Shown: piece by piece, positions 1-4,796 of the stretch
Numbering within the stretch: the stretch's first letter is position 1
Layout of the letters: each line of letters begins with the position of its first letter
Source: an uncultured Hyphomicrobiales bacterium
GTDB taxonomy: Bacteria > Pseudomonadota > Alphaproteobacteria > Rhizobiales > Beijerinckiaceae
Assembly: GCA_903932565.1 (NCBI GenBank)
Contig: CAIZGQ010000521.1
Coordinates: 1-5,492, forward strand
Direction of reading: 5' to 3'
Length of the DNA stretch: 5,492 bases
Translations under genes and position numbers: made by a program
The notes under the pieces: generated by a model
What the model saw: only the letters and a program-made list of their open reading frames with translations
The model's database searches: none
What the model was told of the DNA's origin: nothing

Positions 1-89
1 AGCGCCATAGCCGCACGCGCCGTAGGCGGCTTGGGCTTAGCTGTCTCGACGCGATCGACACCGGAGGTGTCTTCCGAACCCTTGCGCAT
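1..89 (-). CDS. N-terminus of unidentified protein, runs off the left edge
   Basis: An ATG at 89-87 opens a frame that stays open to the window edge: 29 complete codons, starting MRKGSEDTSG and continuing through a Lys/Pro-rich stretch (AKPKPPTARA). A GGAG sits about 10 bases upstream as a possible ribosome binding site. The N-terminus is charged and probably disordered, with no recognisable domain in the visible part. The only functional hint is the 10-bp-arm inverted repeat about 20 bases upstream of the start. Operators of this size just before a start codon are typical of autoregulated DNA-binding proteins such as TetR-family repressors, so a regulator is plausible but not shown. The next upstream ATG (98-96) is in another frame and stops after about 20 codons, so it was not chosen. 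Confidence 0.5.
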   Translation of the reverse strand, partial: MRKGSEDTSGVDRVETAKPKPPTARAAMA

Positions 90-109
90 AAACGCTCATC
101 TCCACCCCG

Positions 110-141
110 TAACACGCGATAATATCCATTCTCGCGTGTTA
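110..141. promoter_or_regulatory. Inverted repeat, probable operator with embedded -10
   Basis: TAACACGCGA at 110-119 is a perfect inverted match to TCGCGTGTTA at 132-141: 10-bp arms around a 12-base AT-rich spacer. On the minus strand the spacer reads through TATTAT, a good -10 hexamer, and TTGTTA lies 15 bases upstream of it as a weak, closely spaced -35. The element ends about 20 bases before the ATG at 89. A repressor bound here would cover the promoter. Symmetry and position are seen directly; operator function is inferred. Confidence 0.55.
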
Positions 142-160
142 ACAAGCAGTCTATGACCGA

Positions 161-615
161 CTCCCGCATCCTGCGACCGGGCTCGACCAGGTCCCCCCGC
201 CAGCCTCGCCAGATCGTCACCAGACTGTGTGCAACCCGCAGGATCGACAGCAGGCTCTGGACGGTCCAGATCGCTCTGAAGTTCGAATCCGTACCTGGGA
301 TCGCGGGGAGACCCAGCAGGCAGCTGATCACCGGAGGAACCCAGCGCCAAGCCGGAACGCGCGACTTGTCCTGAAACAGGGTCAGGGCGAATGCCCAGAA
401 CATTCCGGGCGTCGCGCTCGCAAAGGGCGCACGATCGCCTCCAGACGATCGTCTATCTCGCGCAGGGCAGGGCACTCATTTATGGCGTACGCGACGGCTG
501 TCAGGAAGAAGACCGCCCCGACCGAGCGCTTCGCGCCCAGCTGGGGCAAAAGAGCTAGAGTGAAGCCGAGGATCGCAAAGCCTGCGATGGCGACGCCGCT
601 GAACATCACATCCAC
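161..615 (-). pseudogene. Membrane-anchored AraC-type regulator, frameshifted and lacking its HTH domain
   Basis: The first segment (GTG at 615, or ATG at 606) encodes hydrophobic helices at about residues 5-23 and 30-46, then EAIVRP. At 425-427 the frame breaks at CCC. One extra C would restore a continuous reading: VRP-FASATPGMFWAFALTLFQ, then more hydrophobic helices (WVPPVISCLLGLP, IWTVQSLLSIL), ending at GDLVEPGRRMRE near 161. This order matches, from memory, the N-terminal membrane half of AraC-family regulators with a multi-helix sensor (a short FW-F-LF motif, then the GDLVE-RRxR linker before the DNA-binding domain). The C-terminal HTH is missing: beyond 161 the frame runs into the promoter of the left-edge gene. 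Without the HTH it cannot act as a regulator. The frameshift could be a sequencing error, but the missing C-terminus could not. The family call is from motif memory. Confidence 0.6.
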
Positions 616-846
616 GGTCGTGCCGGTGGGAATCCCTGTAGTCTGAGCAACACTCTGGCCCGTGCGAAGGTCAAATTCAGATCGACTGAGTCCCCGGCAG
701 GACGCCCGTCAAGCCTGATCGCCGCTCAGCACGGGCTCACCTCAAGGTTTGTGCGCTAAAACACGCATGGCGGCACGAACCGAGAACGTCGCTAACGGCG
801 ATATGGGGTGACGATCAACGGTGATCGAAGTGGGTTGAGACTGGGC
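616..846. other. Intergenic stretch, no gene seen
   Basis: No reading frame here looks coding on either strand. The frame of the AraC-type remnant stays open upstream to a stop near 711-709 without an ATG, so its true start could lie a little higher than 615. A GGCTC/GAGCC stem (844-848 with 857-861) overlaps the antitoxin stop codon but lacks a T run on the minus strand, so it is at best a weak terminator. Confidence 0.4.
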
Positions 847-1170
847 TCAAGCTGGCGAGCCTTTGAAATTCCCGATCTCGACCGAACGGTCGGGAAAGGT
901 CGCGGTGATGTGCAGTTCGCCGCCCATAGCCGCGATCAGGTCGCGCAATGTGCTGACCTTCATGTCGGGGCGGCGGACCAGCTTCGAGATGGCCGGCTGC
1001 TGTACCTCCATGACGTTCGCCAGTTCCTCCTGGCTGATGCCGAGACCTTCGCGGAGTTGCTCCAGGCTGACCATTTCGGCCGTCAGCTTCGCCTTGCGCG
1101 CTTCATTCGCGGCGAGACGTTCGGGGCTCCAACCCTTCTTGAGGTCGGAAAACGGGCGATGTCCGCTCAT
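847..1170 (-). CDS. higA: HigA-type XRE-family antitoxin
   Basis: 107 residues. The N-terminal third (SPERLAANEARKAKL) is helical and charged. A lambda-repressor-like helix-turn-helix follows at about residues 34-66: LREGLGISQEELANVM, then the recognition helix VQQPAISKLVRR. The tail (VSTLRDLIAAMGGELHI) is the usual end of this HTH subfamily. In known HigBA pairs the antitoxin binds and neutralises the toxin and, with it, represses the operon. The ATG overlaps the toxin stop by four bases (ATGA, 1170-1167), so translation is coupled, and the toxin-first order is the HigBA signature. It probably binds the palindrome at 1539-1556. It looks intact. Confidence 0.88.
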   Translation of the reverse strand: MSGHRPFSDLKKGWSPERLAANEARKAKLTAEMVSLEQLREGLGISQEELANVMEVQQPAISKLVRRPDMKVSTLRDLIAAMGGELHITATFPDRSVEIGNFKGSPA

Positions 1171-1529
1171 TTTAACAATCCTTCCTGCTTCAATTCCTTC
1201 AGATGCACGTCGTAAAGCTCGTCCGCGACCGGGGTCATCCGCTCATAAAAGCGGTCGTCTCCGGTTTTGTCGCCGCCGATCAGTAGGATCGCCGACCGAC
1301 GCGGATCGAAGGCGTAGAAGACGCGCAACGGCCTTCCTTCACTCTGAATCCGCAGCTCGCGCATGTGCGAGTATCGCGAATTGCCGATCCCAGACGAGTG
1401 CGGAAAGCGTAGGTTCGGCCCTTGCGCGATCAACAGATCGACCGTGAAGTCGATCGCATCCTGATCGGTCTCGCTCAGATCGACGAACCAGCTTCCGAAC
1501 TCATCGGTATTTTCGACGTCCCAACTCAC
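1167..1529 (-). CDS. higB: HigB/RelE-like toxin, Gp49 (phage-derived) family
   Basis: 120 residues, intact. Family features are MSWDVENTDEFGSWFVDLS at the N-terminus, MRELRIQSEGRPLRVFYAFDPRR at about 56-78 (basic residues R60, R66, R69 on the central strands), and ILLIGGDKTGDDRFYERM at 81-98. This is the classic pattern of the PF05973 branch of the RelE/ParE fold. Such toxins usually cleave mRNA on the ribosome; the target is not readable here. The start is GTG at 1529-1527, with AGG a few bases upstream and a promoter just before it. There is no competing in-frame ATG near the N-terminus. It is the first gene of a two-gene operon with the downstream antitoxin. Confidence 0.9.
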   Translation of the reverse strand: MSWDVENTDEFGSWFVDLSETDQDAIDFTVDLLIAQGPNLRFPHSSGIGNSRYSHMRELRIQSEGRPLRVFYAFDPRRSAILLIGGDKTGDDRFYERMTPVADELYDVHLKELKQEGLLK

Positions 1530-1538
1530 AGGCCTAAG

Positions 1539-1581
1539 TATTCCATGCGAGGAATATGCGCGAGGTCTCTTGCCAAGTCAA
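1539..1581 (-). promoter_or_regulatory. Promoter and operator of the higBA operon
   Basis: On the minus strand TTGACT (1581-1576) is followed after exactly 17 bases by CATATT (1558-1553), a good sigma-70-type promoter. Overlapping the -10 is an 18-base palindrome, TATTCCATGCGAGGAATA (1539-1556), with 6-bp perfect arms and a 6-base spacer. The start codon follows about 10 bases later. An operator overlapping the -10 fits autorepression by the HigA-HigB complex, the standard control for this family. The sequence pattern is seen directly; the protein that binds it is inferred. Confidence 0.7.
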
Positions 1582-1616
1582 TCCCGCGCCAAAGACCCGC
1601 CTGCCTAGACGCCTCC

Positions 1617-1907
1617 CTAACGGGCCCACCTGTCGAACAATCCCGGCCCCTGGGCGATCGTATAGCCGATCGCCGAATAGCCTGCGGCGCGCTTGGCCGC
1701 CATGCGGGCGAGCACCGGGACGTCGCGGTCGACGCAGTCGTAGATGACCACTTCCCGCTTGGGGTCGTGAAGCCGGTGAAGACGACTGGCATACTTCGCC
1801 AGGGTTCCCCTCCAGGCGATCGGCATGGTTAGGAAGAGGGTGTCCAGGCGCTGGTCGTCAAAGCCCTCCCCGAGGTAGCGACCGGTCGCTACGATCACGC
1901 GTTCGTC
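1617..1907 (-). pseudogene. C-terminal relic of a DEAD/DEAH-box (SF2) helicase
   Basis: About 95 codons read ERVIVATGRYLGEGFDD (helicase motif V region), LDTLFLTMPIAWRGTL, YASRLHRLHD (motif VI, usually YAGRLHR), then VVIYDCVDRDVPVLARMAAKR and GYSAIGY. This arrangement is the C-terminal end of large SF2 helicases of the kind found in conflict or defence clusters (I recall it from helicases associated with TOTE-type primase systems). The Walker A and DEAD-box half is absent: upstream of about 1907 the sequence switches to an unrelated fragment. The frame runs a short way past the expected C-terminus (LFDRWAR) to a stop at 1617. It is non-functional as a helicase. The SF2 identity is fairly secure; the TOTE link is from memory and weak. 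Confidence 0.72.
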
Positions 1908-1914
1908 GCTGCAG

Positions 1915-2079
1915 TTATAAGTTATCTGGACTCGGCGCGCGGACTGACATGAGCTTCATCTGGTCGAGTACAAAAAGCTGACTGATTTCCAGCGTCGAAA
2001 GACCTGCGGGAAAGGTGTCGAAGCCTAGGAATTGGTGCTCCCATCGCGTGATGGCTCGGTCTCCCGCCTCAGACCGATC
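1915..2079 (-). pseudogene. N-terminal scrap resembling a Tn3-family transposase
   Basis: An open frame after a TGA at 2082-2080 encodes about 54 residues including RWEHQFLGFDTFPAGLSTLE and ISQLFVLDQMKLMSVRA, then stops at 1917-1915. The W-x(3)-FLG-x-x-x-FP-x-x-LS-x-x-E-I-x-x-x-F-x-L pattern resembles the N-terminal DUF4158 region of Tn3-family transposases, which exceed 950 residues when complete. No start codon precedes the conserved part, and the match ends abruptly about 20 bases from the helicase relic. I found no 38-bp Tn3 terminal repeat nearby. The family call rests on a short motif from memory and could be wrong. Confidence 0.42.
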
Positions 2080-2135
2080 TCAATATGTGAAGGGGGCTAT
2101 TGGCAACCATTATGACGCCTGGCGCTTAATAACGC

Positions 2136-2145
2136 ATAACGTTAT
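2136..2145. promoter_or_regulatory. Palindrome at the promoter of the second TA operon
   Basis: ATAACGTTAT is a perfect 10-base palindrome, extended with one mismatch to a 16-base near-palindrome (CGCATAACGTTATACG, 2133-2148). It overlaps TTATAC (2142-2147), a plausible -10 for the plus-strand toxin gene. No convincing -35 lies 17 bases upstream. The toxin ATG (2154) is so close that the transcript may be leaderless or have a very short leader, and no Shine-Dalgarno sequence is visible. Operator function for the downstream antitoxin is inferred from position. Confidence 0.5.
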
Positions 2146-2153
2146 ACGGTCTT

Positions 2154-2435
2154 ATGATTCTAAGTTTTCGATGCGCGGAGACTGCAGGCATCTGGGCAGG
2201 GCGATTTAGCCGCAAACTGCCACAGGACATTCAGCAGACTGCGCTTCGTAAATTGCGGATGTTGAACAACGCCGCCAGATCATCGGACCTGGCGGTTCCA
2301 CCAAATAATCGCCTGGAGGCGCTCCACGGTGATCGAGAAGGACAGCACAGCATCCGGCTCAATCGCCAATGGCGGCTCTGTTTTGTGTGGACGGAAGGAG
2401 AACCGGAAGATGTTGAAATCGTCGACTACCACTGA
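2154..2435 (+). CDS. higB: HigB/GraT-type mRNA interferase toxin
   Basis: 93 residues, the full family length (PF05015 type). It begins MILSFRCAETAGIWAG, equivalent to the usual MI-x-SF-x-C-x-x-T start, followed by a helical ALRKLRMLNNA segment. It ends with the near-invariant block NRLEALHGDREGQHSIR, QWRLCFVWTEGEPEDVEIVDYH (about residues 52-93), which carries the basic and aromatic residues around the ribosome-dependent RNase site. The start is fixed by this family N-terminus. The gene overlaps the antitoxin gene by 26 bases, and the pair reads away from the other TA operon. It is a different subfamily from the toxin at 1167-1529, so this is not a local duplication. Confidence 0.92.
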   Translation: MILSFRCAETAGIWAGRFSRKLPQDIQQTALRKLRMLNNAARSSDLAVPPNNRLEALHGDREGQHSIRLNRQWRLCFVWTEGEPEDVEIVDYH

Positions 2436-2724
2436 CCAGATTCCCAATCCGACTCCCGGCGAGATGCTGCTGTTGGATTTCATCAAACCAATGGGGCTGT
2501 CGCAGACGGGCCTTGCCAAGGCGATCAACGTGCCGCCCAGGCGGATCAACGAGATCGTGCTCGGCAAGCGCGCCGTCACGGCTGATACCGATTTGCGCCT
2601 GGCGCGGTATTTCGGTCTGTCGGATGGGTTCTGGATGGGTGTGCAAGCCGACTACGAGTTGATGGAGCGCCGCCGAGCGATCGGTACGGAGCTGGAAAGC
2701 ATTCGGCCTCACTTGGCCGCCTAG
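2410..2724 (+). CDS. higA: HigA/GraA-type antitoxin
   Basis: 104 residues. After a short polar start comes the family opening NPTPGEMLLLDFIKPMGLSQ (about 13-32), with the helix-turn-helix at 29-56: LAKAINVPPRRINEIVLGKR. The recognition helix is RRINEIVLGKRAVTADTDLR, followed by the conserved ARYFGLSDGFWMGVQADYEL. ATG 2410 is chosen over the longer frame from 2329 because AAGGAG lies at normal spacing before it and the family starts close to here. It lies within the last 26 bases of the toxin gene, so expression is coupled. It should neutralise the upstream toxin and bind the palindrome near 2136-2145. Confidence 0.9.
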   Translation: MLKSSTTTDQIPNPTPGEMLLLDFIKPMGLSQTGLAKAINVPPRRINEIVLGKRAVTADTDLRLARYFGLSDGFWMGVQADYELMERRRAIGTELESIRPHLAA

Positions 2725-3004
2725 GCTCTCGAATACATTCAACCGGTCTGTGGCCACAATACCACATTAAGATGTGCACCTTACCATATGAAACGCTTAT
2801 TAATATATTAATTGCCGATAAGATAACTTAGGCGCGAAGTGGCTTGCCGCCGGATTGAAATGTCACCTCCCCTCAAATTCAACGGGTTTCGCCGATTTCG
2901 CGCCCCAGAAACTGCGACGGCTCAAAGGAACGCACCAGGGGTCATTCAGACAACGGCCCCTAATCAGCGCCTGGAATCGGACATTGGCAAAGCCTGCTAT
3001 GGGT
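2725..3004. other. AT-rich, palindrome-rich intergenic region
   Basis: No convincing gene in 280 bases. A small plus-strand frame, 2860-3006 (48 residues), has no ribosome binding site and no recognisable motif. Perfect palindromes are TGTGGCCACA (2749-2758) and the 14-base ATTAATATATTAAT (2799-2812). A small stem is CACAT/ATGTG (2763-2767 with 2772-2776). A wider inverted repeat pairs GGCGCGAA (2831-2838) with TTCGCGCC (2897-2904). About 2760-2830 is markedly AT-rich against its GC-rich surroundings. None of these stems has the T run of an intrinsic terminator. The left flank of the IS target lies at the right end. Confidence 0.5.
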
Positions 3005-3010
3005 GATGGG

Positions 3011-3022
3011 GTGGACGCCCCC
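3011..3022 (+). repeat. Left sub-terminal inverted repeat of the IS
   Basis: GTGGACGCCCCC is an exact inverted match to 4344-4355. In the excised circular form the two repeats would face each other around a 7-base loop containing GATGG, giving a long GC-rich hairpin at the junction. Confidence 0.85.
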
Positions 3023-3079
3023 CGACGGCATCTGTGTGCCAGAGTGAGGTGTTTTGACCATCACTCGAGGGAGGCGCCC

Positions 3080-4105
3080 ATGGGCGAGGTTACCATCATC
3101 GGGCTCGATAGCGCCAAGTCCGTATTCCAGGCCCACGGAGCCGATGCCGTCGGCGCTGTCGTGTTCCGCAAGAAGCTTGGGCGAGGCCGCCTGCTGGCGT
3201 TCTTCGCCAGTCAGCCGCGCTGCATCGTGGCGATGGAGGCCTGCGCTGGAGCGCATCACTGGGGGCGCGAGCTGGCGGCGTTGGGCCATACGGTCAAGCT
3301 GATCCCGCCAGCCTATGTGAAGCCATTCGTGAAGCGGCAGAAGAATGATGAGGCCGATGCAGAGGCGATCTGCGAGGCAGCCCAACGGCCGACGATGCGC
3401 TTCGTGCCCGTGAAGAGCCGGGAGCAGCAGGCCAGCGGCGTGGTGTTCCGCGCCCGGGATCTGCTGGTCCGCCAGCGTACGCAGATCATGAATGGCCTGC
3501 GCGGGCACCTCGCAGAGTTCGGCTACGTCGCGCCCAAGGGCGTGATGTATGTCGAGCGCCTGGTCGCGGAGATCGAGGATCCGGAAAGCCAACTCCCCCA
3601 AGCCGCCCGCGTCAGCCTACAGGTCATGGTGCGGATACTCGCCGCCCTGCAGACCGAGATCGCCAGCCTGGATGCCGAGATCGCTCGGCGCTCGAAGGAG
3701 GATCCAGTCGCTCGCCGGTTGATGACGATACCGGGTGTTGGACCGGTCACCTCCTCGGCGCTGGTCGCCCTGGCGCCTGGGGCGGACTCGTTCCGTTGCG
3801 GGCGGGATTTCTCGGCCTGGCTTGGCCTCACACCGGTCCAGCGATCCAGCGGCGGCAAGCAGAAGCTCGGGCAGATCACCAGGGCCGGGGAACGCACCCT
3901 GCGAAGACTGCTTGTTATCGGCGCCAGCGCCGTGATCAAGCAGGCGTTGATCCGCGGCGCTCCTCCTGGATCGTGGCTGGCGCAGATGCTGGCTCGCAAG
4001 CCGCGGATGTTGGTGGCGGTCGCGCTGGCCAACAAGACCGCGAGGATCATCTGGGCGCTGCTGGCCAGGGGCGGCGTCTACAAGGCTCCGGCGCTGGCGG
4101 CCTGA
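3080..4105 (+). CDS. IS110-family (IS1111 group) transposase/recombinase
   Basis: 341 residues, normal family length. The N-terminal RuvC-like DEDD domain shows D10 (IIGLDSAKSVFQAHG), E53 (VAMEACAGAHHWGREL), and D90/D93 (KRQKNDEADAEAICEA). A coiled-coil-like middle follows (LQTEIASLDAEIARRSKEDP, about 190-209). The C-terminal transposase-20 domain has IPGVGPVTSSALVALAPGAD (217-236), then PVQRSSGGKQKLGQITRAGE (252-271), which carries the likely nucleophilic serine (S256 or S257). ATG 3080 is chosen because GGAGG lies 6 bases upstream and the protein starts like its family. The frame is open further up to 2855, but that part reads non-coding sequence outside the IS. The enzyme should excise a circle and reinsert it at a site chosen by the element's RNA. 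All catalytic residues are present. Confidence 0.93.
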   Translation: MGEVTIIGLDSAKSVFQAHGADAVGAVVFRKKLGRGRLLAFFASQPRCIVAMEACAGAHHWGRELAALGHTVKLIPPAYVKPFVKRQKNDEADAEAICEAAQRPTMRFVPVKSREQQASGVVFRARDLLVRQRTQIMNGLRGHLAEFGYVAPKGVMYVERLVAEIEDPESQLPQAARVSLQVMVRILAALQTEIASLDAEIARRSKEDPVARRLMTIPGVGPVTSSALVALAPGADSFRCGRDFSAWLGLTPVQRSSGGKQKLGQITRAGERTLRRLLVIGASAVIKQALIRGAPPGSWLAQMLARKPRMLVAVALANKTARIIWALLARGGVYKAPALAA

Positions 4106-4177
4106 CGGTCGCTGGCTCCAGAGGCGTCGAAGCGCAATCGGACGATGGAGGGTATGGCGCACAGTCGGTGAGACGGG

Positions 4178-4316
4178 ATCGGAAAAACCAGGGCTTTCCA
4201 CCGTGCCACTTGAGCACGCTATGGGTGATTTGGATCCGGTCCGCGAACTTCCATACAGGCCAGCGCTCAAGGGCGCATCACAGGCCGGACAGATGGCAGC
4301 ATCCGATTACGCGTCA
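4178..4316 (+). ncRNA. Candidate bridge RNA / seekRNA guiding the IS110-family recombinase
   Basis: In the non-coding part after the transposase, three stem-loops can be drawn in order. (1) GGAAA/TTTCC (4181-4185 with 4195-4199). (2) CTTGAGC/GCTCAAG (4209-4215 with 4265-4271), enclosing an internal loop and capped by the small hairpin GGATCCGGTCC (4232-4242). (3) GGCGC/GCGTC with one G-U (4272-4276 with 4311-4315). The 5' side of loop 2 holds GCTATGGGTGAT (4218-4229), identical to the left IS/target junction at 2996-3007. Loop 3 holds ACAGATGGC (4289-4297), identical to the right junction at 4354-4362. That matches the order of target-binding loop then donor-binding loop in IS110-family bridge RNAs, and IS1111-group elements are reported to carry this RNA downstream of the transposase. 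The ends of the RNA are estimates. The right-hand guides are not clear: only CCAT (4251-4254) could pair with the core. Confidence 0.68.
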
Positions 4317-4343
4317 GAGCTTCAAAATCCATCTTGCGCTGAA

Positions 4344-4355
4344 GGGGGCGTCCAC
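4344..4355 (+). repeat. Right sub-terminal inverted repeat of the IS
   Basis: GGGGGCGTCCAC mirrors 3011-3022 exactly over 12 bases. It is followed by A and the shared pentamer GATGG (4357-4361), after which host sequence resumes. Confidence 0.85.
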
Positions 4356-4385
4356 AGATGGCTAGCGGAAGCCCGGCCCGTCACA

Positions 4386-4796
4386 TCACGCTAGAAAGCG
4401 GCCCAAGGTGATGACCGCCTGCTGCTCAAACCCGAGCGTCTCGTAAAAGCGAAGCGAAGATGCGTTCTCCCCGCGAACCATGAATTGTAGCTTCCGCGCT
4501 CCTAGCTGGCGCAACCACGTCTCTGCTCCGGTCATCATCTGCGTTCCAAGTCCGCGTCGGCGATGGGCGGGATCGACAGCCAGGTAATAAACCCAGCCAC
4601 GGTGACCGTCGAAGCCAACCATTACGCTCGCGATCAACAAGCCATCGTGGAAGCCGCCAAGCACCGTGGATGCAGGGCTTTCCAATGCTTGTCGGAAGTC
4701 AACCCGAGTATCGTTCCAAGGACGCGTGAGACCACAATCCTCCCATAAAGCTATGGCGAGCTCAGCTTCGGCAAGCTCGCAGTCTCGTACATTCAT
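4386..4796 (-). CDS. ypeA: YpeA-like GNAT-family N-acetyltransferase
   Basis: 136 residues, the normal size for this small family. The YpeA pattern is clear: LWEDCGLTRPWNDTRVDF (about 18-34), VMVGFDGHRGWVYYLAVDP (58-76), and the acetyl-CoA pyrophosphate loop HRRRGLGTQMM (78-88, R-x-x-G-x-G). The C-terminal NASSLRFYETLGFEQQ (111-126) is standard GNAT motif B. It transfers acetyl from acetyl-CoA to an unknown amine; the substrate of YpeA proteins is not established. ATG 4796 is chosen because it overlaps the stop of the upstream GFA gene as ATGA, implying translational coupling. A longer frame to 5141 only reads the GFA gene out of frame. The stop lies about 25 bases from the IS right junction, so the IS landed just beyond the gene without breaking it. 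Confidence 0.88.
   Translation of the reverse strand: MNVRDCELAEAELAIALWEDCGLTRPWNDTRVDFRQALESPASTVLGGFHDGLLIASVMVGFDGHRGWVYYLAVDPAHRRRGLGTQMMTGAETWLRQLGARKLQFMVRGENASSLRFYETLGFEQQAVITLGRFLA

Larger units (their letters stand above)
3005..4356 (+). mobile_element. Complete IS110-family insertion sequence, IS1111 group
   Basis: One transposase gene is flanked by 12-bp sub-terminal inverted repeats, GTGGACGCCCCC (3011-3022) and GGGGGCGTCCAC (4344-4355). Sub-terminal repeats and a long non-coding stretch after the transposase characterise the IS1111 group. The pentamer GATGG occurs just outside both repeats (3005-3009 and 4357-4361), so the crossover lies inside it and exact ends cannot be placed to the base. 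I assign the left copy to the element. The rebuilt empty site reads GCTATGGGT-GATGG-CTAGC, mildly palindromic (GCTA...TAGC). No target duplication beyond GATGG is seen, as expected for this family. Confidence 0.8.

Noticed and set aside
227..646. Plus-strand open frame opposite the AraC-type remnant
   Set aside because: The composition is that of a shadow frame; the minus strand shows membrane helices and family motifs instead.
844..861. GGCTC/GAGCC stem as terminator of the first TA operon
   Set aside because: Only 5 bp, overlaps the stop codon and has no T run on the minus strand.
808..1447. Plus-strand open frames over the first TA operon
   Set aside because: Antisense shadows of well-recognised toxin and antitoxin genes.
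2860..3006. Small 48-residue plus-strand frame before the IS
   Set aside because: No ribosome binding site, no recognisable motif; overlaps an inverted repeat and stops at the IS junction by chance.
2855..3079. N-terminal extension of the transposase frame
   Set aside because: It runs through the left IS end and intergenic DNA. ATG 3080 has a GGAGG at proper spacing and the family's usual N-terminus.
3523..4270. Long open frames on the minus strand opposite the transposase
   Set aside because: Arg/Pro/Ser-rich shadow translations of a GC-rich gene on the other strand, without motifs.
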